From Erythrobacter sp. Alg231-14 (GTDB lineage: Bacteria > Pseudomonadota > Alphaproteobacteria > Sphingomonadales > Sphingomonadaceae), in contig NZ_LT702999.1 in the NCBI RefSeq assembly GCF_900149685.1, forward strand, positions 1,798,001-1,862,000: DNA of 64,000 nt, given 5' to 3'. Below are positions 35,864 through 44,068 of the stretch, in pieces. Made by a program: the position numbers and the translations under genes. A model generated the notes under the pieces. It did no database searches. It was not told where the DNA came from and saw only the letters and a list, made by a program, of their open reading frames with translations. The number at the start of each line of letters is the position of its first letter. Position 1 is the stretch's first letter.

Positions 35864-37032
35864 CCGAGAATGTCTATATTGTCGGTGCGGGCATTCACCC
35901 GTTTGGCCGAACAGAGAACCGCACGGGCCGCGAACAAGGTGTTTTTGCCGTCCGTCAGGCTTTGGCGGACGCAGGACTGGATTGGACCGATATGGAATGC
36001 GCCTATGGCGGTTCCGCAGCGGCCGGAAACGCCGATATCATGGTGAACGAATTGGGCCTGACGTCCCTACCCTTCACCAATGTTGCCAATGGTTGCGCCA
36101 CAGGCGGCAGCGCGTTGGTAGCCGCGCAACAGGCGATCGCCAGCGGTATGTATGATCTGGCGCTGGCGGTTGGCTTCGACAAACATCCGCGCGGCGCGTT
36201 CAACGCCAAACCGTCCGATTACGGCTTACCCGAATGGTACGGTCAAACCGGCATGATGCTCACCACGCAGTTTTTCGCGCTCAAAATCCAACGCTACATG
36301 CAACTTCACGGGATTAGCCGAGAATCGTTGGGTCGGGTCGCGGCAAAGGCTTTTCGCAATGGAACGGTGACGCCGCATGCATGGCGTCGCAGCGAGATTG
36401 ATCTGGAAACGATCATGAATGCGCCGATGATCAATGATCCACTCACCAAATATATGTTCTGCGCACCCGCCGAAGGCGGCGTCGCACTGATTCTTGCCAG
36501 TGAGAAAAAAGCGCGCGAAATGGGTGCGCTCGACAACAATGGCTCGGTGAAAATCGCCAATATTGCCGTTCGGACACGGCCACCTGATAGTTTCGAAGTG
36601 TTCCAAGCCGGGGTCAGCGTTAAGGAAGGCGGCAAACCGACCGTGCTGGCGTCAAAGGCAGCGTTCGAAGGCGCAGGGATTGGCCCCGACGATATCGAAG
36701 TCGCTCAATTGCAGGACACAGAATCCGGTGCAGAGATCATGCACATGGCCGAAAACGGGTTTTGCAAAGACGGCGAACAGGAAGAATGGTTGGCCAATGG
36801 TTGGTCCGAACGCGGCGGGAAACTTCCCATCAACACCGATGGCGGATGCCTCGCTTGCGGTGAGCCAGTCGGCGCATCGGGTTTGAGACAAGTCTATGAA
36901 AATGTCGAACAACTGCGCCTGCGCGCGGGTGAACGGCAGGTCGCGGGCCGCGATGGGAACGGTCCCAAAACCGGATACAGCCATGTCTATGGCGCTCCGG
37001 GCCTTTCCGCAGTTGCGATCTTGGAGCGTTAA
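35860..37032 (+). CDS. Thiolase-like protein (lipid-transfer/Ltp2-type)
   Basis: 390 residues from ATG at 35860. The nucleophile cysteine region is present (C79 in VANGCATGGS). The usual thiolase GHP histidine is Glu in ACGEPVGASG (E335), and the C-terminal Cys-x-Gly is replaced by HVYGAPG (Y377). Loss of these two residues argues against ordinary thiolysis. Ltp2-type aldolases that work with DUF35 proteins rely on tyrosines instead. A retro-aldol cleavage of a beta-hydroxyacyl-CoA is therefore plausible but unproven. The start overlaps the DUF35 stop (ATGA), and the SDR gene begins one base after the stop. Confidence 0.86.
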   Translation: MTENVYIVGAGIHPFGRTENRTGREQGVFAVRQALADAGLDWTDMECAYGGSAAAGNADIMVNELGLTSLPFTNVANGCATGGSALVAAQQAIASGMYDLALAVGFDKHPRGAFNAKPSDYGLPEWYGQTGMMLTTQFFALKIQRYMQLHGISRESLGRVAAKAFRNGTVTPHAWRRSEIDLETIMNAPMINDPLTKYMFCAPAEGGVALILASEKKAREMGALDNNGSVKIANIAVRTRPPDSFEVFQAGVSVKEGGKPTVLASKAAFEGAGIGPDDIEVAQLQDTESGAEIMHMAENGFCKDGEQEEWLANGWSERGGKLPINTDGGCLACGEPVGASGLRQVYENVEQLRLRAGERQVAGRDGNGPKTGYSHVYGAPGLSAVAILER

Positions 37033-37806
37033 ATGACCGGTAAAATGCAAGGCAAAGTCGCAATCGTCACAGGCGGCGCCGAAGGAATTGGCGCCACAGT
37101 AGGCCGGATGATCGTTGCCGAAGGCGGGCAGGTTATGCTGTGCGATGTTCAAATCGACAAAGCACGCGCGCTGGCCGAAACTTTGGGCAGCAATGCCGAT
37201 GCGTTCGAATTGGATGTGCGCGAACTCGATCAATGGCACGCAGCGGTAAAGGCAACGCAAGAGCGTTTCGGTAAGCTGACGGTGTTGTGCAACATCGCCG
37301 GCATTTCGGAACCTGGGAATGTAGTTGATGTGGACCTCGACAGTTGGCGCCGCACGATCGACATCAATTTGGAAGGGCCGTTTTACGGATGCCGCGCAGC
37401 GATCCCGGCGATGGAAGCCAGCGGCGAGCCGGGTGCGATCGTCAATATCGGTTCGATGATTGCAATACGCGCAGCGGCCTTTGTTGCCGCGTACAGCGCG
37501 TCAAAAGCGGGTCTGCTTGGTCTGACCCGATCCATCGCCCTCGATTGCGCGGAACGCGGTGTGCCAATTCGCGCAAATATGGTGCACCCCGGTGCGATCC
37601 GCACACCAATGTACGATCGATACAAATATTCCGGTGCCGACACGCCAGAGAATATCGAAACAAACTTTGCCGCAACCCATCCGATGAACCGGATCGGGGA
37701 ACCCGAAGAAGTGGCGAAAGCGGTTGTCTTCCTTGCCAGCGATGAAGCCAGCTTTACCACCGGTTGCGATTTTACCGTCGATGGCGGCGGGTCGATTAGG
37801 AGTTAA
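37033..37806 (+). CDS. SDR-family oxidoreductase
   Basis: 257 residues. TGGAEGIGA is the cofactor motif, Asp in LCDVQID suggests NAD, NIAG replaces NNAG, the catalytic tetrad has serine in NIGSM, and the Tyr/Lys pair is YSASK. In this operon it could be the hydroxyacyl dehydrogenase of a side-chain cycle. ATG immediately follows the thiolase-like stop, and ThuA follows after 2 bases. Confidence 0.9.
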   Translation: MTGKMQGKVAIVTGGAEGIGATVGRMIVAEGGQVMLCDVQIDKARALAETLGSNADAFELDVRELDQWHAAVKATQERFGKLTVLCNIAGISEPGNVVDVDLDSWRRTIDINLEGPFYGCRAAIPAMEASGEPGAIVNIGSMIAIRAAAFVAAYSASKAGLLGLTRSIALDCAERGVPIRANMVHPGAIRTPMYDRYKYSGADTPENIETNFAATHPMNRIGEPEEVAKAVVFLASDEASFTTGCDFTVDGGGSIRS

Positions 37807-37808
37807 TT

Positions 37809-38576
37809 ATGGGCGAACAACCAGCAACCCGCATCGACGCGCATTTCATCGCAGCGGGCAAATATCACGATATCGATTACCCGCGTCTCGAAGTGCTCAA
37901 ACTGCTCGCGGAACACCCGCATATCCGCACAACTGTGGCCGCGGATTATTCGGGTCTCGAACGGTTGGATCAATGCCGGTTCTTGATCACTTATACGTGT
38001 GATTTGATGCCGACGCCCGAACAGACAAAGCAATTGCGGGCGTGGGTCGAAGGGGGCGGCAAATGGTTGGCGCTGCACGGGACCAATTCGATCCTGGTCT
38101 TCACAGAAGAAGGTTTGGTCGACACACCCGAAGATCGACCCGATGTCTTTGACATGCTGGGCACGCAGTTCAAAGCGCATCCGCCCATCGGCCAATTCGA
38201 AGTCGAAGTGGTGAACAAAGATCACGAGCTTACCCGGGGGATCGACAATTTCGAAGTGGTCGACGAGCTGTATCTGTCAAAAACCACCGCCGAAATCGAC
38301 ACGCTGATGCAGACCACTTTCGAAGGTGAAGCAACCGGCTTTGTCGAAGACAAGTGGGACAAAACCGCTGTGCCTATCCTTTACACTAGGGATCTTGGTC
38401 GCGGTAGGATCGTTTACAACACATTGGGCCATTGCCGCGGCCATTATGACCTGCCCGGAATGCAGGATTTCTACCCGCACAAGGAAATGTGCGCGTGGAA
38501 CTACGACGTGTATTACGACATGCTCAGACGGTCGATCGATTGGGCAAAAAGAGACGAAGCTACAGGGGGAGACTAA
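37809..38576 (+). CDS. ThuA-domain protein
   Basis: 255 residues of the ThuA/GATase-like fold. WLALHGTNS is the strand-turn at the pseudo-active site, and KDHELTRGIDNFEVVDELYL is the conserved block shared with the paralogue at 31775. It lies between an SDR and the second ACAD with spacings of 2-3 bases, so it must be made along with them. Its function is unknown. A role in handling CoA or keto intermediates is only suggested by its place. Confidence 0.83.
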   Translation: MGEQPATRIDAHFIAAGKYHDIDYPRLEVLKLLAEHPHIRTTVAADYSGLERLDQCRFLITYTCDLMPTPEQTKQLRAWVEGGGKWLALHGTNSILVFTEEGLVDTPEDRPDVFDMLGTQFKAHPPIGQFEVEVVNKDHELTRGIDNFEVVDELYLSKTTAEIDTLMQTTFEGEATGFVEDKWDKTAVPILYTRDLGRGRIVYNTLGHCRGHYDLPGMQDFYPHKEMCAWNYDVYYDMLRRSIDWAKRDEATGGD

Positions 38577-38579
38577 AAT

Positions 38580-39788
38580 ATGGACATGACGTTTTCGCCC
38601 GACGACATCGCCTTTCGCGAAGAGGTGAGAGAGTTCCTCGCCACGAAATTGCCAGATCGGTTGAGAGACGGCGCACGACGGACGCCCGGCGTATTTGTTG
38701 AACCCGATATCGGCATGGAATGGCACCGCATCCTGAATGATAAAGGTTGGGTTGCACCGCATTGGCCCAAAGAAGACGGCGGGACCGGTTGGACCCCAAC
38801 CCAGAAATTCCTGTTCGAAAAAGAATGCGCCTTGGCGGGTGCCCCGGCTTTAGCGATCCTTGGCTTGCGCCTTGTTGGCCCCGTAATTTGCGCCTTTGGC
38901 ACGCCGGAGCAAAAGGCGCGGTTTCTGCCCAAAATTCTATCGGGTGAAGAATATTGGTGTCAGGGATATTCAGAGCCCGGCAGCGGATCGGATCTGGCCT
39001 CTCTCAAAACTACCGCCCGGTTGGAAGACGGGGAATACACGGTCAACGGTTCTAAGATTTGGACGACACACGCCCATCATGCCGATTGGATTTTCGCGTT
39101 GGTGCGCACCGATGCAACGGTCAAAAAACAGGCTGGCATCACATTCTTATTGTTGCCGATGGATCAACCAGGGATCGAGGTCACACCGATCCATTCCATG
39201 TCGGGCGACCACGAAGTCAACGCCGTCTTTTTTAGCGACGCGAAAACATCCGTCGATTGCCGGATTGGCGAAGAGGGGCAAGGTTGGGCAATTGCGAAAT
39301 TCCTGCTTGAAAATGAACGCGGTGGATCGTGTTACGCCCCGCGCCTTTTGCAGAGCATCGACAAGTTAGAAGCCTTAGCCAAAGATCAGCCATCCGGCGT
39401 GAACGGCGCGATGGCCCATGATGCAAGATTCCGCGACAGATTGGCGCGGGCGCGATTAGAAGCCGAAGCGTTGGAATTCACCGAGTTACGGATTCTGGCC
39501 GAACTGGCCAAGGGACGCTCTCCCGGCCCTCAAACATCATTGGTCAAACTTCTTGGATCCAATATCGGGCAAGAAATCGACACGCTGCGCCTCGAACTGC
39601 TGGGCCATGATGCGTTGCAATTGCCGCTTGAGCGGCCGCTTTACGGCAATGAAGCACCCGAACCCGTGGGCAGCGAAACCGCGCAAACCGCGATGGGTCG
39701 ATATCTCAACAACCGAGCGTCAACGATCTTTGGTGGGTCCGACGAAGTGCAAAAGAACATTATTGCAAAGACCGTTCTGGGTCTTTGA
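38580..39788 (+). CDS. Acyl-CoA dehydrogenase, long subunit-type
   Basis: 402 residues with the complete ACAD pattern: YSEPGSGSDLASLKT (flavin and substrate contact), VNGSKIWTTHAHHADW, and C-terminal STIFGGSDEVQKNIIAKTVLG, typical of FadE-like chains of steroid-side-chain enzymes. It probably pairs with the shorter chain at 34323. GGGGGAG precedes the ATG by nine bases. It is part of the 33047-40712 operon. Confidence 0.92.
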   Translation: MDMTFSPDDIAFREEVREFLATKLPDRLRDGARRTPGVFVEPDIGMEWHRILNDKGWVAPHWPKEDGGTGWTPTQKFLFEKECALAGAPALAILGLRLVGPVICAFGTPEQKARFLPKILSGEEYWCQGYSEPGSGSDLASLKTTARLEDGEYTVNGSKIWTTHAHHADWIFALVRTDATVKKQAGITFLLLPMDQPGIEVTPIHSMSGDHEVNAVFFSDAKTSVDCRIGEEGQGWAIAKFLLENERGGSCYAPRLLQSIDKLEALAKDQPSGVNGAMAHDARFRDRLARARLEAEALEFTELRILAELAKGRSPGPQTSLVKLLGSNIGQEIDTLRLELLGHDALQLPLERPLYGNEAPEPVGSETAQTAMGRYLNNRASTIFGGSDEVQKNIIAKTVLGL

Positions 39789-39812
39789 TCCCTCTTTAGA
39801 AAGACGCACATT

Positions 39813-40712
39813 ATGGACGTATCCAAGCTGATGTTCCGCGAAGGCCTTATGAATGATGAGCGCATTCTCATCACAGGCGGAGGAACCGGTTTGGGTCGTG
39901 AAATGGCCGAAGGATTCCTGAAACTGGGGGCCACCGTTTACATTTGCGGGCGACGCCAAGCGAAATTGGATGAAACAGCGGCAGAATTGATGGCCGAACA
40001 TGGCGGCAAAGTTGTCGCCCATGCCTGTGACATTCGCGATGCCGATGCGATCCACACGATGGTCGACGCCATTTGGGCCGATGGCGGTGCCTTAACCGGG
40101 GTGGTCAACAACGCCGCCGGCAATTTCATCAGCCGCACCGAAGACCTTTCGGTCAACGGGTTTAACGCGATTGCGGACATCGTTATGCGCGGAACATTCT
40201 ATGTCACATTGGACATCGGCAAACGTTTGATCGCCGAAGGAAAAACCGCCAGCTTCTTGTCGATCCTCACCACATGGGTGTGGTCCGGCAGCGCGTTTGT
40301 GGTTCCCAGCGCCATGTCCAAAACCGCGATCAACGCAATGACCCAAAGCCTTGCAACAGAATGGGGCCGGTACGGTTTGCGGTTCAACGCCATCGCTCCG
40401 GGCCTATTCCCAACAAAGGGGATGAGCGCGCGCCTTTCCCCCGGCGGACAGGGCGGAAACACCAAGAACGATCTCAATCCGATGGGCCGTGCCGGTGAAA
40501 TGCACGAATTGGCCAACCTTGCCGTGTTCCTCATGGGCACGGGGGCCGAGTATGTGAATGGTCAGACTATCGCCATCGACGGCGCCGGGTATCAAGCGAA
40601 TGGCGGCACATTCTACCCTCAACTCCACGGGTTGGGCGATCCGGAATGGGATATGATGCGCCAAATGATCAAAGGCACCAACGACAAGGATAAGGCCGAC
40701 CGTTCAGCGTAA
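39813..40712 (+). CDS. SDR of the 2,4-dienoyl-CoA reductase type
   Basis: 299 residues. The cofactor motif is TGGGTGLG, then NNAAGNF. The active site has no Tyr at the usual place: it reads GSAFVVPSAMSKTAINAMT, where Lys remains. This is the pattern of mitochondrial 2,4-dienoyl-CoA reductase (FVVPSASAK). It should reduce a conjugated dienoyl-CoA with NADPH. It is the last gene of the operon and is followed by a hairpin overlapping its stop. Confidence 0.88.
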   Translation: MDVSKLMFREGLMNDERILITGGGTGLGREMAEGFLKLGATVYICGRRQAKLDETAAELMAEHGGKVVAHACDIRDADAIHTMVDAIWADGGALTGVVNNAAGNFISRTEDLSVNGFNAIADIVMRGTFYVTLDIGKRLIAEGKTASFLSILTTWVWSGSAFVVPSAMSKTAINAMTQSLATEWGRYGLRFNAIAPGLFPTKGMSARLSPGGQGGNTKNDLNPMGRAGEMHELANLAVFLMGTGAEYVNGQTIAIDGAGYQANGGTFYPQLHGLGDPEWDMMRQMIKGTNDKDKADRSA

Positions 40713-40724
40713 TTCGAACGGTCG
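40697..40724. terminator. Hairpin between convergent operons
   Basis: A nine-base perfect inverted repeat, CGACCGTTC/GAACGGTCG, with a 10-base loop containing the stop codon of the DECR-like gene. It has no T run. It lies between the plus-strand operon and the minus-strand ligase gene, as expected of a bidirectional terminator. Confidence 0.5.
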
Positions 40725-40779
40725 CCTAATCGGCACCCGAATACTCACGGTTTCGCAAAAGGTCGCTCAAGGCGTGGCA

Positions 40780-42447
40780 TTATGCCGCCGCCTCATCCGC
40801 GATGCTTTGCGCGGTTTTGTAGTCGGGTTTGCCGTTGTTGAGACGCAGGCTTTGATCCGTCATCACGTAAAGGCGGGGGATCTTGTACCCGGCAAGACCT
40901 TCGCGCGCATGTTCATCCAACGCGGATTCCAGCTCTTTCTCAGCCATACCTTCGGGCTCCACAACCGCGACAACCTTTCTGCCAAACCGTGGGTCAGGCA
41001 GGCTAACGACGCGCACATCATGAACTTGCGGATGTTCCTGCAAAACCGCTTCGACCTCTTCGGGAAAGACTTTCTCCCCGCCGGTGTTGATGCACATATT
41101 GTCGCGGCCGATGAATTCCATACTGCCATCGGGTGCCCAGCGCGCACGATCGCCGGTCATCAACCAGCGTTTGCCATCAACCTCTGGGAATGTGGCCGCG
41201 TTCTTTTCATCCTCACCCAAATAGCCCAGCGGCAACGGGCCCGTCCGCGCGACAATACCGACCCCATCGCTGCCCTTGGGAATCTCCTGCATGTTCTCAT
41301 CAAACAGCTTCGTCTCGCGTCCCGGCAAGGCAGAGAACTTCCCGCCGCCTGTCGATCCTTGCGCGGTGGTGATCACAATCGCGGTGCCCGAACTTTCCGA
41401 AGAACCCAAAGCGTCAATGATCACCATGTGCGGATTGTGCGCGATCAATCGTTTCTTGATCCCTTCGGAGAAAACCGCACCCGAACTGACGATGGATCGC
41501 AAACTGGCGATTGAGGTGTTGCTGCCTCCGCGCGCATCCAACCTATCGGCAAGCGGCAAGGCAAAGGCATCGCCGACAATGAACACACCGCGCGCCGACA
41601 ATCGCTCCACTTCATCAAGCGCGGCATCCGCATCGAATTTCTCCGCCGGGAGCAACGCCAAAGTGCCACCTTTTAAAAGGTGGATCACCCCAGTGAATTG
41701 CCCGGCCCCATGCATCAGTGGGCTCAGCAAGAGCATGGGCGACCCGCTGGCCGGGTGATCCGGGCCGATTTCTGCCGCCTCGTTAACTTGCGCCGCAAGC
41801 GAAGTCGCGACAAATGGCGGTTCTGCAAAACCGCGCTGCCATGTTGAAATGCTGAACGCTTGCCACGCCTCTTCCATCGGCCACATCACCGCCTTTGGCA
41901 TACCCGTGGTGCCGCCCGTCGCCGTTAGGAAAAGCGCCTGGCGATCGTCGTGGATTTTGAAATCATCGCCGATTGCATAACGGCGAAGCGCGGACCAATC
42001 ATCGCCGCCCACATCGATTGTTGTGGTGCCCGATGGCATTGCCTCGGCGCCGATCTGCGCAAAGTCACTTTCTGTGAACAACGCCTTCAATTCGAAGCGG
42101 GCGAAAATGTCGGTCAATTCGCGTGTCTTGTAGTGATAATTTACGTTCACCGGGACCAATCCGGCCTTGATGCAGCCGAAATAGGCCAGAATGTAATCGG
42201 GATTGTTGCGCAGCATTTGGCCGGCGATGTCACCGGGCTTTAAACCGCGCGCCAGCAAACCCGCAGCGATCGAATCGGTTTGTGCGTCCAATTCGCCCCA
42301 TGTGACGATGCGCGCGCCATGAATCAAAGCGGGGCGATCGGCTTCGATCCCGTCGCTCAGCGCCTTGAGAGCCACGCCAAAATTCTCACCCCCCCACATC
42401 GCCGGGTTGGAAGTTTTTTCTGTCGAAGGCCCGTCTTGCCTCATCAT
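40780..42447 (-). CDS. Acyl-CoA synthetase (AMP-binding)
   Basis: 555 residues. The P-loop is TATGGTTGMPKAV, A5 is DALGSSESSG, the hinge is GRDNMCINTGGEKVFPEEVE, and the C-terminal catalytic lysine is in RLNNGKPDYKTA. It activates a carboxylate to acyl-CoA, resembling FadD-type ligases of steroid and terpenoid clusters. CGGAGAA lies nine bases before adjacent ATGs. It is divergent from the LuxR gene. Confidence 0.93.
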   Translation of the reverse strand: MMRQDGPSTEKTSNPAMWGGENFGVALKALSDGIEADRPALIHGARIVTWGELDAQTDSIAAGLLARGLKPGDIAGQMLRNNPDYILAYFGCIKAGLVPVNVNYHYKTRELTDIFARFELKALFTESDFAQIGAEAMPSGTTTIDVGGDDWSALRRYAIGDDFKIHDDRQALFLTATGGTTGMPKAVMWPMEEAWQAFSISTWQRGFAEPPFVATSLAAQVNEAAEIGPDHPASGSPMLLLSPLMHGAGQFTGVIHLLKGGTLALLPAEKFDADAALDEVERLSARGVFIVGDAFALPLADRLDARGGSNTSIASLRSIVSSGAVFSEGIKKRLIAHNPHMVIIDALGSSESSGTAIVITTAQGSTGGGKFSALPGRETKLFDENMQEIPKGSDGVGIVARTGPLPLGYLGEDEKNAATFPEVDGKRWLMTGDRARWAPDGSMEFIGRDNMCINTGGEKVFPEEVEAVLQEHPQVHDVRVVSLPDPRFGRKVVAVVEPEGMAEKELESALDEHAREGLAGYKIPRLYVMTDQSLRLNNGKPDYKTAQSIADEAAA

Positions 42448-42583
42448 GGTCGCATTCTCCGTTAGGGTGGCGTCTCAACTACCGAGCGTCAGCCCCGATT
42501 GCCCCTACGTAAAGTATGAGGCGAAACCCGCGAAATAGGGTATAGGTAAATCAGGGATGCATCTTGAGAGGAGTGAGCTAGCA
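42448..42583. promoter_or_regulatory. Divergent promoter region, ligase and luxR-type gene
   Basis: 136 bases between divergent genes. It contains the best copy of the cluster element, CTACGTAAAGTATGAG at 42505-42520, which agrees in 13 of 16 positions with CTGCGTAAAGTGCGAG at 44033-44048. Its presence before the regulator's own gene suggests autoregulation. Confidence 0.45.
42508..42520 (+). promoter_or_regulatory. Candidate operator CGTAAAGTATGAG
   Basis: Core of the 16-base element CTACGTAAAGTATGAG. It lies 63 bases before ATG 42584, or 36 bases before the alternative ATG 42557. Confidence 0.4.
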
Positions 42584-43393
42584 ATGGCAAGCAACGTCGT
42601 CGAACTTCGCACACCGAATGGCACTGAAAACATTGAGCAATTGCTCGATCAAGTGACGATCAAATGTCCCGAAGACATTCATGATGCCGCAGAGAACCTT
42701 GCGCGAATCGCCCAAGAACGCGGGCTCCAAGTCGCCGTTTGCGATGATATTTCTTCTAAAGAGCCAATGGTTGATGCCGATGGCACCATCCTGAACGCCG
42801 ATATATTCCGCTGGCTGGACGACGGCGCGCGTTGGTGGGAAGACCATCGCCTTGCGCTGCATTCACCGTTGCCACGCGCATGTCGGTATGAAAGCGAGCC
42901 GTTTTGGGTGAACGGCGACGGCTTTAATCTCAAATGGCCCAACTCCTACCTCGATGAATTGGACCTATCAGATTTCGAAAAACGGTCGCTTTGCAAAGCG
43001 GCGATCGTCATTCCGGTTCATCTGCCTTTTGGTCAAATTTCGGCCAGCAGCTTTATCAGCATGGACCGCGACAAAGAGGACCTAACCGAAGAGTTTGCCA
43101 TGCATTCCATGCTGCTCGCGCAGCTCGTTCGTCGGTTTGTCGCTGGGTATGTTCAGGCGATTCGCACAAAACGGCGCATCCCTTCGGATTGCGTCTTGTC
43201 CAAACGCGAAGTGGAATGCCTGCGATGGGCGGCTATTGGTAAAACGGATAAGGAAATCAGCATGATCCTTGACCGCAGTCACGCGACAATCCGCTATCAC
43301 ATTCACCGCGCAGGCGAGAAATTGGACAGCGTCAATCGCGCGCAAACAATCTTTAAGGCGGGTCAATTGGGATATCTGGGCGCGAACAGCTGA
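42584..43393 (+). CDS. LuxR-family transcriptional regulator
   Basis: 269 residues from ATG at 42584, with AGGAG ten bases upstream; ATG at 42557 is an alternative. The N-terminal part (about 15-185) resembles the autoinducer-binding fold but lacks clear AHL signatures. The C-terminal GerE-type helix-turn-helix runs LSKREVECLRWAAIGKTDKE to TIRYHIHRAGEKL. There is no luxI nearby, so it is a solo regulator, possibly sensing a pathway compound. It is the only DNA-binding protein in the cluster and the natural candidate to read the shared element. Confidence 0.88.
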   Translation: MASNVVELRTPNGTENIEQLLDQVTIKCPEDIHDAAENLARIAQERGLQVAVCDDISSKEPMVDADGTILNADIFRWLDDGARWWEDHRLALHSPLPRACRYESEPFWVNGDGFNLKWPNSYLDELDLSDFEKRSLCKAAIVIPVHLPFGQISASSFISMDRDKEDLTEEFAMHSMLLAQLVRRFVAGYVQAIRTKRRIPSDCVLSKREVECLRWAAIGKTDKEISMILDRSHATIRYHIHRAGEKLDSVNRAQTIFKAGQLGYLGANS

Positions 43394-43432
43394 TTCGCGC
43401 TCCACACGCCCATTGACGATCCTTCGATGGGT

Positions 43433-43966
43433 TTAACCCAGCGATCGCAATGGGTCGCTGCCGTCCCAATTTTCGCCGGCTTGTTTGATCATTGCAAACA
43501 GATCGGGGCCGCCGGCGCCCTGTTGCAGGATCTCGACCAATCCGCCGGGGCCTGAGCCGGGATCGGCGTAGATCACACGGCTGTCGCCCAAAGTACCCTC
43601 GATCACAATTTCCGCATCGTGTTCGGCACAGACGCGATACGCCTCTGCGATGTCGTCCACCAAGATACAGACATGGTGCAGGCCGCTCACCGCCCCATAT
43701 TCACCCGAGTAAATGGATGGGTGGTTGTCGCGCGGGCGAATCAATTCGATCTGGATGTCACCCCAATAGGCGAGCGCAAGATCGAACACGGCATCGGTTG
43801 GTGCGCCTTTGTACTTCATATCTTCAAGGTGGATCCCTTCCATCAAGAAGAACGGGCCAACCCCCATCACTTGAGTCCAATGTTTGACGGCGGCGTCAAA
43901 ATCATCGGGTACGAATGCCAATTGCATCACTTCGCCTAAGTCCGACAATCCATCTTTGCGTGCCAT
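43433..43966 (-). CDS. VOC-family (glyoxalase-like) protein
   Basis: 177 residues with two VOC modules. Likely metal ligands are His in LHHVCILVDD and Glu in LVEILQQ, with Gln in MQLAFVPDD as the first position. It is the paralogue of 18923-19462, sharing the tail WDGSDPLRSLG. Too short for an extradiol dioxygenase, it is more likely an epimerase, lyase or isomerase. GGAGAGGG precedes the ATG. It is divergent from the Rieske gene at 44069. Confidence 0.78.
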   Translation of the reverse strand: MARKDGLSDLGEVMQLAFVPDDFDAAVKHWTQVMGVGPFFLMEGIHLEDMKYKGAPTDAVFDLALAYWGDIQIELIRPRDNHPSIYSGEYGAVSGLHHVCILVDDIAEAYRVCAEHDAEIVIEGTLGDSRVIYADPGSGPGGLVEILQQGAGGPDLFAMIKQAGENWDGSDPLRSLG

Positions 43967-44035
43967 ATGGCCCTCTCCAATCCGATAGTGTGATCAAGGG
44001 GCGAACCTGTGTGATATTCATCCCCACGAATACTG

Positions 44036-44048
44036 CGTAAAGTGCGAG
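44036..44048 (+). promoter_or_regulatory. Candidate operator CGTAAAGTGCGAG
   Basis: Core of CTGCGTAAAGTGCGAG, in the 102-base divergent region between the VOC and Rieske genes and 20 bases before the Rieske ATG. Its position close to the start could mean repression of the Rieske gene or activation of the VOC gene. Confidence 0.4.
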
Positions 44049-44068
44049 TGATGGGATAGAGGCCGCCA

